From Holophagaceae bacterium (lineage in GTDB: Bacteria; Acidobacteriota; Holophagae; Holophagales; Holophagaceae): a DNA stretch of 64,000 nt. Positions 37,906 through 46,544 of this stretch are shown here, one piece after another. The notes below the pieces were generated by a model that had not been told where the DNA came from, ran no database searches, and saw only the letters and a list, made by a program, of their open reading frames with translations. The position numbers were made by a program, and so were the translations under genes. The number at the start of each line of letters is the position of its first letter. The first letter of the stretch is position 1. Location: contig JAJTBS010000006.1 in the NCBI GenBank assembly GCA_021286765.1, positions 106,846-170,845 on the forward strand. Direction: 5' to 3'.

Positions 37906-39099
37906 ATGCCCTCTGCCACGACCCTCCCCATTAATCCCGACGTGCTCACCTGGGCGCGGATGGAGAGCGGCTATGATGTGGACCGTGTGGCCCATCGCCT
38001 GGGCACCAAGGAGGAGCGGGTCCTGGCCTGGGAGCGGGGCGACGCCCACCCGACCTTGCATCAAGTTCAACTGCTGGCGGCCTTTTTTCGGCGCCCCCTG
38101 GGCCTGTTCTTCCAGCCCAAACCCCCAAAAGTGGCTCCTCTGGCGGCGGATTACCGAAGGCTGCCTGGAGTGGTCACGGGCCACGAGTCGCCCGCAATGC
38201 GCCTGGCAATCCGACAGATGCTCCTCCGGCGGGACCACATGCTCAACCTCCTGGGTGAACTTGGAGAGGAGCCCGTGGAATTCAAGCTGGCCGCCCACCT
38301 GGCTGAGCAGCCCGAGGCCGTGGCGCACCGCCTTCGGGAGGCATTGGGCATTCCCGTGCTCGTTCAGCTTCGCTGGCGCGATGAATGGCAGGCCCTGAAC
38401 GCTTGGCGGAATGCCGTGGAACACCTGGGCATCCTGGTTTTCCAGTTCAGCAAGGTGGAGCTGGAGGAAGCCCGGGGTCTCACCCTGCTGCGCTTCCCGC
38501 TCCCGGTGGTAGCGGTCAATGGCAAGGAACTACCCGAACCGAGGCTCTTCACCTTGATTCATGAGGTCGCTCACCTGATGCTCGCCGTGGGCAAGGAAGA
38601 GGTCTCCGCGCTTCGGGAGACGCGTACCGCGGAGCAGTGGACCTCGGTGGAGCAGTTCGCCGAAAGTGTCGCCAGCCACGCGTTGGTCCCGGAGGATGCC
38701 CTTAGGTCCCTGATCACCGGCGAAGGCTTCGACGCTCAGGCCTGGGGGATCCCAGAGGTTCGCCGTCTTGCCAGGCGTTTTCGCCTGTCCCCTCTGGCGA
38801 TGGCAACCCGCCTCCGTGCCTCAGGCTACATGACCTGGCCACAGTACCGGAGCTGGAAGGCTGCCTGGGACGAGTTCGTCGCAGCCCTTCCTCCCCGAGC
38901 CGGAGGCTTCGCGGCCCCCGTGGACATGGCCGTGACCCGTAATGGTCGGCCCTTCACTCAGGTGGTGCTGGAGGCCCTGCACAGTAACCGGATTACTGCG
39001 GTGGAGGCCTCACGGTACCTTGAACTGAAATATGAACATTTCGGGAAGCTCCAGGAGAAGATCCTGACGGGCCTCCTGGAGGGGACCAGCCATGCCTGA
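37906..39099 (+). CDS. XRE-ImmA/IrrE metallopeptidase-like protein (antitoxin-like)
   Basis: A 397-residue protein of the COG2856 type. An N-terminal XRE helix-turn-helix (about 12-70, DRVAHRLGTKEERVLAWERG) is followed by an ImmA/IrrE domain with the zinc-binding HEVAH near residue 216 and a downstream Glu-rich helix (SVEQFAESVASH). Proteins of this type are paired with PIN-like DUF4411 toxins in proposed type II toxin-antitoxin systems, and the next gene is a DUF4411 protein that overlaps this one by eight bases. It probably represses its own promoter. Confidence 0.88.
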   Translation: MPSATTLPINPDVLTWARMESGYDVDRVAHRLGTKEERVLAWERGDAHPTLHQVQLLAAFFRRPLGLFFQPKPPKVAPLAADYRRLPGVVTGHESPAMRLAIRQMLLRRDHMLNLLGELGEEPVEFKLAAHLAEQPEAVAHRLREALGIPVLVQLRWRDEWQALNAWRNAVEHLGILVFQFSKVELEEARGLTLLRFPLPVVAVNGKELPEPRLFTLIHEVAHLMLAVGKEEVSALRETRTAEQWTSVEQFAESVASHALVPEDALRSLITGEGFDAQAWGIPEVRRLARRFRLSPLAMATRLRASGYMTWPQYRSWKAAWDEFVAALPPRAGGFAAPVDMAVTRNGRPFTQVVLEALHSNRITAVEASRYLELKYEHFGKLQEKILTGLLEGTSHA

Positions 39100-39586
39100 G
39101 CCCCCGCCCGGAACGCTCTATGTCATGGATACGAATGTCTTCATGGACTGGCAGGCCCGCTACTATCCGACGGATGTTTTCACGTCTTTGCTGAGCCGTG
39201 TGGACGACCTGATCGCACAGAAGCGCTGTGCCTCCCCGCAGCTTGTGGAAGAGGAATTGGGCGCTGTTGGAACCACTGAATTGAAGACTTGGGCGGATTC
39301 ACGGCCGGCGCTCTTCGTGCCCCTGGAAGACATGCTGGCTGAGGCCATCTCCATCCAGTCCCGATTTCCAGGCCTGCTGGATCCCAAGGCCACCTATGAA
39401 GAAGCGGACGCCTACGTGATCGCCTACGCGAAGTTGAAGGGCGGTGTGGTCGTCACGCAAGAGACCTCCGCGGCTGAAAAACGGAATCCCAAACGGACGC
39501 ATTTCATCCCGGACGTGTGTCGTGAGCTGGGGCTTCCCTGCATCAGCTTTCTGGGACTCATGCGCCGGGAAGGCTGGACGCTCTAG
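39092..39586 (+). CDS. DUF4411 PIN-like protein (toxin-like)
   Basis: A 164-residue protein. YVMDTNVFMDW at residues 8-18 holds the first acidic residue of a PIN-like nuclease site; EEELGAVG and EEADAYVIAYAKL provide further acidic residues, and VVTQETSAAE carries the last. This matches DUF4411, the usual partner of XRE-ImmA/IrrE proteins. It overlaps the previous gene, as toxin-antitoxin pairs do. It is predicted to cut RNA; not tested. Presence next to a type I restriction operon fits a defence region. Confidence 0.85.
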   Translation: MPEPPPGTLYVMDTNVFMDWQARYYPTDVFTSLLSRVDDLIAQKRCASPQLVEEELGAVGTTELKTWADSRPALFVPLEDMLAEAISIQSRFPGLLDPKATYEEADAYVIAYAKLKGGVVVTQETSAAEKRNPKRTHFIPDVCRELGLPCISFLGLMRREGWTL

Positions 39587-39613
39587 CGCCAGCACATAAT
39601 CGGAGAGCCTGCG

Positions 39614-39973
39614 TCAGTGGCGTGGGCGGCCTCGTCGGGGAGGCGCGGGAGCCGGAGCCAATGGGGGTGCTGGGACCGCCCAGCCCTCCTCGTCGGGCCC
39701 GTAAAACTCGGCCTCCGGGGGCTCCTGGCTGCGGTTCCTGGCGCGTCCCAGGGCTTTGACCTTGTAGAGGGTGCCCAGTGAGTTCCAGGCCTCCCCGTGG
39801 TAGTCGTCTTCCTTGGAGAAGGCATCCACGGCGAGGGCCGCGGCCTCCTCTTTGGAACTGGCCTCGACAACCGTTGAATATTCCGTGTAGCTCTCGACCA
39901 CCACGCGCCAGCGAACGGGGTTGGTGGCATTCGGCTTCTTGACGTGGACAACCGGGGTTGGATTTGGCGCCAT
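39614..39973 (-). CDS. Hypothetical protein with AT-hook-like C-terminus
   Basis: A 119-residue protein of unknown family, started at ATG 39973. Residues 15-75 (WRVVVESYTEYSTVVEASSK and onward) have a mixed alpha/beta pattern. The C-terminal 25 residues are Pro/Ala-rich and end in PPRRGRPRH, an AT-hook-like sequence that suggests binding to the DNA minor groove. It lies convergent to the DUF4411 gene, 27 bases from its end. The ribosome site is weak (GAG), so the start is uncertain. Confidence 0.55.
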   Translation of the reverse strand: MAPNPTPVVHVKKPNATNPVRWRVVVESYTEYSTVVEASSKEEAAALAVDAFSKEDDYHGEAWNSLGTLYKVKALGRARNRSQEPPEAEFYGPDEEGWAVPAPPLAPAPAPPRRGRPRH

Positions 39974-40173
39974 GGCAGGCTCTCCACTCGTGGTTTGTGA
40001 TCCTATGCTGCTCCTGGGTGTCATCCCGGGTGAACCTAAACCTGATGGAAAGGAGTGGCTAAAGGGACCCGGCGACTCCGAAGGTAGGTGGGAGGGCGCG
40101 TCAGGAGCGCAGGCAGTGCCGCAATGGACAAGAGGACCTTATGAGACACCAGACACATGGAGTTTGCCGAAGG

Positions 40174-40827
40174 CTACTTTTTGCGGCGCTTTCTTGGTGA
40201 TCGGCCTTTCTTCAGGTTCTTGGATGAGGGTGACGAACTTGCGGCATCAACCTTTACTGCGGTCATATTTACCATTAATGTATTGGCGGCTGAATTTGGC
40301 ATTTCACTAAACATAATTTGTATGGATTGTAAGTATGGATATGTCGCATTCAAATTCTGGTCCAAATCGAAATTCAATATGGTTAATTGACCAAATACCT
40401 TCAATCCACTTTTTGGAATCAAAAGTGGGTTCACTCGATTAAGCGAAGAAAGTAATTGAAAAATGGATTTATATGTTAATTTATCATTTTCGCTACCAAT
40501 TTGATGTTCTGTCATAACGGCACTGATCTTGGAATCACTGTACTCAAAAATGGTATTTAATGATGGCCATGGAATAAACCATAGATCGAATGGAATTCGA
40601 TTTGGGTTGAATTGTTCAGGCTGAAATGGTTTGGTTGGAATTAGCAAAAAATCAGGATCATCGTGTTGTGGAACCTGATTTGCAGGGTCAATAAAACAAG
40701 CAATTGGTCTTATTTGATGTTCTTGAGATAAATTGTTATAAATTTTATGCACAATTGAAACCGCTTGTATAATTGATATTTTAGACTCTATGTCTTCAGG
40801 TAAATCAATATGTGCCTTGATGGTCAT
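40174..40827 (-). CDS. AT-rich orphan gene, unknown function
   Basis: A 217-residue protein started at ATG 40827 with AGGGAG upstream. I do not recognise a family. The base composition is far more AT-rich than any neighbour, with many Ile, Asn and Lys codons, a clear sign of recent transfer. The N-terminus (TIKAHIDLPEDIESKISIIQ) suggests a regular alpha/beta fold; the C-terminus is a basic tail (SKNLKKGRSPRKRRKK) that may bind nucleic acid. It faces away from hsdR, whose start is 130 bases away. Confidence 0.7.
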   Translation of the reverse strand: MTIKAHIDLPEDIESKISIIQAVSIVHKIYNNLSQEHQIRPIACFIDPANQVPQHDDPDFLLIPTKPFQPEQFNPNRIPFDLWFIPWPSLNTIFEYSDSKISAVMTEHQIGSENDKLTYKSIFQLLSSLNRVNPLLIPKSGLKVFGQLTILNFDLDQNLNATYPYLQSIQIMFSEMPNSAANTLMVNMTAVKVDAASSSPSSKNLKKGRSPRKRRKK

Positions 40828-40957
40828 ACTCGAACTCCCTTCAAATGGTTTGAATTGTAAAGACTCTAGCATTTGGCCATTTCGAGGCGTAAGTGAAACC
40901 ACGGATATCCCAGCGGTCTTTCGGTAAGCTGAAGGCGAATCTTCTGTTTAGAGCCTC

Positions 40958-43642
40958 ATGACTCCCGAATCGGAAGCCCAGACCCGCCGCAAGCGCATCG
41001 ATCCCCTGCTGAAACAACTTGGCTGGGAAATCGTGCTGTTCGAGGCAGGGCTGGATCGAGCCAAACTTCTGCGGCATGCAGTAACCGAGCATCCCACCAG
41101 CAGTGGGCCTTCGGATTACGTGCTTTTCGTGAAGGGCAAGCCTCTTGGGGCGCTGGAGGCCAAGCGGTTGAATGTCGGCTCTGAAGGCGTCTTGGATCAG
41201 GCGAAGCGGTATTCACGTGACATCGAGGCGGGAGCCGGACTCTGGAACGGTTACCGGATTCCGTTCCTGTATTCGAGCAACGGCCAGCAGCACTGGTTCG
41301 CCGACGTGCGGCGAGATGGCTACGTCTCCCGACAGCTTCCGGGTGGATTGCATGCCCCCGAAGCATTGGAGGATCTGTTCTCCGCCGATCCAGCGGAGGC
41401 CTTTGCGTGGTTCCAGGCCCACCCCATCGAGGAGATCACCCGCCTGCGGCCCTACCAGGTGAAGGCCATTGAATCGGTCGAGGCCGCTCTGGAGAAACAC
41501 CGTCGCGATCTGATGCTCGCCATGGCCACTGGCACGGGAAAGACCTTCACCATCGCGGCCCTGCTGTATCGCCTTCTGGCCTCCGGTTACGCCAAGCGGA
41601 TCCTCTTCCTGGTGGACCGCAAGGCCCTTGCCGCCCAGGCCGTGCGGGAACTGGCCAGCTTCCAGACGCCCAACAATCGCAAGTTCAACGCGGATTACGA
41701 AGTCTACAGCCAGCGGTTCAGGCGAGAGGATTTTGGGGATGAGGAAGCCTTCGACCCGAAGGTGCTGCCCGAGACCTACCTGACCAAGCCCGATGGTGCC
41801 CAGACCTTCGTCTATGTCAGCACCATCCAGCGTATGGCCATGAACTTGTTCGGCCAGGGGTTCGGAGTAGGCGAGGACACCGAGGAGGAAACGGAAGCCA
41901 AGACCCTCGACATCCCCATTCACGCCTTCGACCTGATCATCGCGGATGAATGCCACCGGGGCTACACGCTGCAGGATGAGCAGGTGTGGAGGGAGACCCT
42001 CGATCACTTCGATGCCGTGAAACTGGGACTCACGGCGACGCCGGCGAAGCACACCACGGCCATCTTCGGGCACCCGGTCTTCACCTACGGCATGCAGCAG
42101 GCCATCGACGAAGGGTGGCTGGTGGATTTTGACCAGGTGGATGTTGATTCCCAGGTTCGCTTGTTGGGCGTGCCGCTGAAGGAAGGCGAACAGATCGTCA
42201 CCGTGGACAAGGAGACCGGGGAGCAGGTGGTGGACGAGGCCGCTGCCGCCAAACAGTTCGGCAGCGCCGACACGGAGCGGGTCATCACGGCGCCAGACTC
42301 CAACCGCAAGATCGTGGAGGAAGTGGCCAAGCATGCCCTGGCCCACGAGCAGGAGCATGGCCGCTTCCCCAAGATCCTCTTCTTCGCGGTTAACGATCTC
42401 CCCCATGTCAGCCACGCCGATCAGCTCGTCAGGGCCTGTCGGGAAGTCTTCGGACGGGGGGACGAGTTCGTCCAGAAAATCACTGGCAGCAAGACCGTGG
42501 ACCGCCCCCTCCAGCGCATCCGGGAATTCCGCAACCGCCCCAGGCCCATGGTGGCGGTGACGGTGGATCTGCTCAGCACCGGCGTGGACATCCCCGACCT
42601 GGAGTTCATTGTCTTCCTGCGCCCGGTGCAGTCGCCCATCCTCTGGACCCAGATGATCGGCCGGGGCACCCGCCGCTCGCCGAACTTCCTGAAGAACCGC
42701 TTCCTCGTCTTCGACTGCTTCAACGGCTCCCTGGTGGCCCGCTTCAAGGACCTGAAGGATTTCGGGGAGATGAAGACCAAGGCCCGGACCCTGCCGAATA
42801 AGGAACTCATTGAGGCCATTTGGAGCACCACGGGCTGGCAGCAGGCCGACCTAGTCAAAAAGCTCGGTCAGCGCCTGGAAGGCATTGACCGGGCAATGAG
42901 CGGCAAGGCCCGGGAGGACTTCGCGGCCTTCGTTCCCGGCGGCAACCTGAAGGCCTTCGCCCAGACCCTGCCCCAGAAGCTGCAGGATGACTTCCTCGGG
43001 ATCATGACCCAACTGCGGGACAAGACCTTCCAGGAACTGCTGGAGAACTACGAGCGCGCCCGGGAGGATTTCATCATCGCCCCCCTGGTGGAAGACACCG
43101 TGGTCTCCGAGCTGAAGTTCCGGCGCGGACAGGACTTTCTCAAGCCGGTGGATTACCTCTATGCCTTTACGGCCTGGGCCGAATCCCGCAAGGATGAAAT
43201 CGAGGCCATGCGTATCCTGCTCAAGCGTCCCCAGGACTGGTCGCCGAAAGCCCTGAAGGAGCTGAAGCAGGCCCTCACCACCGGCCAGTTCGACGAGGAG
43301 CATCTCCAGAAGGCCCATGCCCATGTCCACCACAAGGATCTGGCGGACATCCTGTCCATGGTGAAGCACGCCGTGCGGGACGAGGAGCCCCTGCTCACCG
43401 CCGCTGAACGGGTGGATCGTGCCCTGGCGAACTTGACGGCTGGGAAGACCTTCTCGGACGAGAAGTTGGCCTGGCTGGGGTACATCCGCGAACACATGGT
43501 GACGAACCTCAGCCTCGACCCCGAAGACTTCGACCTGGTGCCCGTGCTGGAAAATCACGGGGGTCTCAGCCGGGCCAAGAAGGTCTTCGGCGATGAGCTT
43601 GCTACGCTCATACGGGATCTGAACGCCGCCTGCGCGGCTTGA
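40958..43642 (+). CDS. hsdR: Type I restriction enzyme R subunit HsdR
   Basis: An 894-residue restriction/translocase subunit. The N-terminal nuclease domain has D-x(n)-EAK in DYVLFVKGKPLGALEAKRL. The SF2 helicase core shows ATGTGKT (Walker A, about residue 190), DECHRG (motif II, about 330) and the late motif QMIGRGTRR (motif VI). The C-terminal helical part would contact HsdM. It needs HsdM and HsdS to cut unmodified DNA. It starts 56 bases after the divergent AT-rich gene and heads an operon of five overlapping or nearly overlapping genes. The ribosome site is weak (AGAG). Confidence 0.96.
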   Translation: MTPESEAQTRRKRIDPLLKQLGWEIVLFEAGLDRAKLLRHAVTEHPTSSGPSDYVLFVKGKPLGALEAKRLNVGSEGVLDQAKRYSRDIEAGAGLWNGYRIPFLYSSNGQQHWFADVRRDGYVSRQLPGGLHAPEALEDLFSADPAEAFAWFQAHPIEEITRLRPYQVKAIESVEAALEKHRRDLMLAMATGTGKTFTIAALLYRLLASGYAKRILFLVDRKALAAQAVRELASFQTPNNRKFNADYEVYSQRFRREDFGDEEAFDPKVLPETYLTKPDGAQTFVYVSTIQRMAMNLFGQGFGVGEDTEEETEAKTLDIPIHAFDLIIADECHRGYTLQDEQVWRETLDHFDAVKLGLTATPAKHTTAIFGHPVFTYGMQQAIDEGWLVDFDQVDVDSQVRLLGVPLKEGEQIVTVDKETGEQVVDEAAAAKQFGSADTERVITAPDSNRKIVEEVAKHALAHEQEHGRFPKILFFAVNDLPHVSHADQLVRACREVFGRGDEFVQKITGSKTVDRPLQRIREFRNRPRPMVAVTVDLLSTGVDIPDLEFIVFLRPVQSPILWTQMIGRGTRRSPNFLKNRFLVFDCFNGSLVARFKDLKDFGEMKTKARTLPNKELIEAIWSTTGWQQADLVKKLGQRLEGIDRAMSGKAREDFAAFVPGGNLKAFAQTLPQKLQDDFLGIMTQLRDKTFQELLENYERAREDFIIAPLVEDTVVSELKFRRGQDFLKPVDYLYAFTAWAESRKDEIEAMRILLKRPQDWSPKALKELKQALTTGQFDEEHLQKAHAHVHHKDLADILSMVKHAVRDEEPLLTAAERVDRALANLTAGKTFSDEKLAWLGYIREHMVTNLSLDPEDFDLVPVLENHGGLSRAKKVFGDELATLIRDLNAACAA

Positions 43643-43650
43643 AAGGAAGC

Positions 43651-45078
43651 ATGGCCGACATCGTCAACAAGCTCTGGGGCTTCTGCCAGACCCTGCGTCA
43701 CGATGGCGTGGACTACGGCGACTACATCGAGCAGCTCACCTACCTCCTCTTCCTCAAGATGGCCGATGAGAAGGCGGCACGGGTCCCGAAGAAGTGCGAC
43801 TGGGACACCTTGAAACCTCTCAGCGGCCAGAAACTGCTGGATACCTACACCGATGCCCTGCGCACCCTCCGCGGCGAGAAGGGCCTGCTGGGCGACATCT
43901 TCGCGGGGGCCGAAAGCCGCTTCAACAACCCCGTGAACCTGAAGAAACTCATCGCCCTGATCGATGAAGAGGAATGGAGTAGCCTGGGCCTGGATGTGAA
44001 GGGTGCGGCCTTCGAGGGGCTCCTGGAGAAGGCGGCCAGCGAAGGCAAGAAGGGGGCCGGGCAGTACTTTACCCCGCGCTACCTCATCGAGAGCATCGTC
44101 CACGTTATGAAGCCCGACCCCCGGGGCTTCGATGCCTTCAAGATCATGGATCCCGCCTGCGGCACCGGCGGCTTCCTCATGAAGGCCTACGAATGGCTGG
44201 TGGATCCCAAGCAGGGCAGCAAGACCAAGGGCATCGAACGCGATGTGATCAAGCGCCTCAAGACCAGCACCTACTTCGGCCAGGAGCTGGTGGCCCGGCC
44301 CCGGCGCCTGGCCCTGATGAACCTCTACCTGCACGGGCTGTCACCCACCATCTATCTGGGTGATACGCTCTATGAGGCGGAGCGGGGTGAGCGCTATGAC
44401 GTGATCCTCACGAATCCACCCTTCGGGACCAAAGGCGCGAACTCGGCCCCCGAGCGCGAGGACTTCACCATCGAGACGAGCAACAAGCAGCTCAACTTCG
44501 TCCAGCATGTCCACACGGTGCTGAAGAAGGGCGGCCGGGCAGCCATGGTGCTGCCAGACAACTGCCTCTTCGAGAATAAGGCCGGCGAGGTCTTCAAGGA
44601 CCTCATGGAGCAGTGCAACGTCCACACCATCCTGCGCCTGCCACGGGGCACCTTCACCCCCTATAGCCAGGGTGTGAAGGCCAACGTGGTGTTCTTCCAG
44701 AAAGGCATCCCCACCGAGCACGTGTGGATTTTCGATGGCCGCAGCAACGTGCCGGGCGTCACCAAGAAGGAACGGCCCCTCAGCCCCAAGCACTTCGAGG
44801 AATTCGAAGCCTGCTATGGCGCCGATCCCAATGGCCGCGGCAAGCGGAAGGACCAGGGCGAAGCGGGTAGATGGAGGCGCTTTCACATCAGCGAGATCCA
44901 GGCTCGGGATTACAAGCTGGACCTCACCTGGCTGAAGGATGAAAGCCTGGATGATCCCGATGAGTTGCCCGAGCCCCAGGACCTCGCCGCCGAGGCCATC
45001 ACCGAGCTGGAAGCCATTGTGGACGACCTCAAGGACATCGTGGCCCTGCTGGAGCAGGAAGAGGGTGTGGAGGCATGA
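43651..45078 (+). CDS. hsdM: Type I restriction-modification DNA methyltransferase HsdM
   Basis: A 475-residue N6-adenine methyltransferase. ATG 43651 is preferred (GAAAGGAAGC upstream) to a TTG four codons earlier. The N-terminal HsdM_N helical domain (residues 1-120) is followed by the N6_Mtase domain with DPACGTGGFL (SAM binding, near 170) and the catalytic NPPFG (near 255). It methylates the target recognised with HsdS. It lies eight bases after hsdR and overlaps hsdS by ATGA. Confidence 0.97.
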   Translation: MADIVNKLWGFCQTLRHDGVDYGDYIEQLTYLLFLKMADEKAARVPKKCDWDTLKPLSGQKLLDTYTDALRTLRGEKGLLGDIFAGAESRFNNPVNLKKLIALIDEEEWSSLGLDVKGAAFEGLLEKAASEGKKGAGQYFTPRYLIESIVHVMKPDPRGFDAFKIMDPACGTGGFLMKAYEWLVDPKQGSKTKGIERDVIKRLKTSTYFGQELVARPRRLALMNLYLHGLSPTIYLGDTLYEAERGERYDVILTNPPFGTKGANSAPEREDFTIETSNKQLNFVQHVHTVLKKGGRAAMVLPDNCLFENKAGEVFKDLMEQCNVHTILRLPRGTFTPYSQGVKANVVFFQKGIPTEHVWIFDGRSNVPGVTKKERPLSPKHFEEFEACYGADPNGRGKRKDQGEAGRWRRFHISEIQARDYKLDLTWLKDESLDDPDELPEPQDLAAEAITELEAIVDDLKDIVALLEQEEGVEA

Positions 45079-46544
45079 CGGGTAAGATCCCAGAGCGGTG
45101 GCAGATGACTATTCTGTCGAACGTGGCCGATCTGAAAGGCGGGATTGCCAAGGGCAAGAAGCGGGCAAAGGCGGAACCCGTGCGGTTGGTCCCATTTTTG
45201 CGGGTGGCCAACGTTCAAGCAGGTTTCTTGAAGCTGGATGAAATTCACTCCATTGAGGCAACAGAGAGTGAGATCGCCAAGATCCTCCTGAAATCGGGGG
45301 ATGTTCTATTCAATGAAGGTGGCGATCGAGACAAGCTGGGCCGGGGGTGGGTCTGGGAAGGCCAGATCCCAGAGTGCGTTCATCAGAATCATGTCTTCCG
45401 GGCGCGTCCCAAGAAGGACATCATCGACCCCTTTTTCCTCTCCTACTGGGGCAACAGCCAGGCCGCGAAGGAATACTTCGAGGAGGAGGGCAAGCAGACG
45501 GTGAACCTCGCCTCCATCAGCCTGTCCAAGCTGGGTGGACTGCCCCTTCCGTTGCCTCCGCTTCCTGAACAGCGCCGTATCGTCGCCAGGCTCAAAGCCC
45601 TGCTGGCCAAAGTGGACACTAGCCGCCAGCGATTAAACCGGATACCCACTATCCTCAAACATTTTCGTCAAGCAGTTCTGGCCGCAGCCTGCGAGGGTCG
45701 GCTGACAGAGGATTGGCGCATTGAGAACCACGAGATGCCGGCAGCAACAACCGTTCTACGCCGTCTGAAAACACCGGTACCCGAACCCTTCCTCAACACA
45801 TTTGAAGACACTTCAGCCACTGGATTGCCTGATTCATGGGCGTGGATTCAACTAGGGCGTTTGGGACGTACGGCTGGGGGTGGAACTCCGTCCAAAGACA
45901 ATGAAGCGTTCTGGGCTGGGACAATCCCATGGGTGAGTCCCAAGGACATGAAAAGGGATCGGATCCGAGACTCCGAAGACCACATCACTCCACTGGCCAT
46001 AGAGCGCTCAACAGTGAATCGAATCCCCAAGGGATCCATTCTGTTTGTCATCCGAGGCATGATCCTGAATCACACTTTACCTGTGGCGGTCACCGATGAT
46101 GTCGTCACGATCAATCAGGACATGAAGGCACTAATTCCCGAAATACCGGAAACTAGCGAATACCTGTTTCTAGCATCAAAGCATGTGGCTCGAGCCATTC
46201 TCTTCGAAGTGAAGGAGGCGACTCATGGCACACGACGTATCGAAACGCCCTTATTAAAGAACTGGGCGGTGCCATTCCCACCTCTTGAAGAACAGCATGA
46301 AATTGTCCGTCGAGTTTCACATCTCTTCGCAATTGCCGACCAGATCGAAGCCCGATACACCAAGGCAAAAATCCAAGTGGATCGCTTCACCCATTCCATC
46401 CTCGCCAAGGCCTTCCGCGGCGAGCTGGTGCCGCAGGACCCCAATGATGAACCCGCCGAAACGCTGCTGGCTAAGCTGAAAATACCCCCCACCGAAATAG
46501 CGCCCGCCAAGCGCCGCGGGCGCCCCAGGAAGGCCGGTGGCTGA
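45075..46544 (+). CDS. hsdS: Type I restriction specificity subunit HsdS
   Basis: A 489-residue protein with two target-recognition domains (about 1-150 and 240-395), each followed by a conserved helical spacer (LPPLPEQRRIVARLKALLAK, and FPPLEEQHEIVRRVSHLFA). This two-TRD design predicts a bipartite asymmetric target. The C-terminal tail KRRGRPRKAGG is AT-hook-like and not part of the usual fold. Its stop and the next start share TGATG. The recognition sequence cannot be predicted from sequence alone. Confidence 0.95.
   Translation: MTGKIPERWQMTILSNVADLKGGIAKGKKRAKAEPVRLVPFLRVANVQAGFLKLDEIHSIEATESEIAKILLKSGDVLFNEGGDRDKLGRGWVWEGQIPECVHQNHVFRARPKKDIIDPFFLSYWGNSQAAKEYFEEEGKQTVNLASISLSKLGGLPLPLPPLPEQRRIVARLKALLAKVDTSRQRLNRIPTILKHFRQAVLAAACEGRLTEDWRIENHEMPAATTVLRRLKTPVPEPFLNTFEDTSATGLPDSWAWIQLGRLGRTAGGGTPSKDNEAFWAGTIPWVSPKDMKRDRIRDSEDHITPLAIERSTVNRIPKGSILFVIRGMILNHTLPVAVTDDVVTINQDMKALIPEIPETSEYLFLASKHVARAILFEVKEATHGTRRIETPLLKNWAVPFPPLEEQHEIVRRVSHLFAIADQIEARYTKAKIQVDRFTHSILAKAFRGELVPQDPNDEPAETLLAKLKIPPTEIAPAKRRGRPRKAGG

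Noticed and set aside
37713..37949. Minus-strand 78-residue frame before the ImmA/IrrE gene, with a regular-looking C-terminal part
   Set aside because: No ribosome site, it overlaps the start of the ImmA/IrrE gene, and only the last 30 residues look protein-like; at best a remnant.
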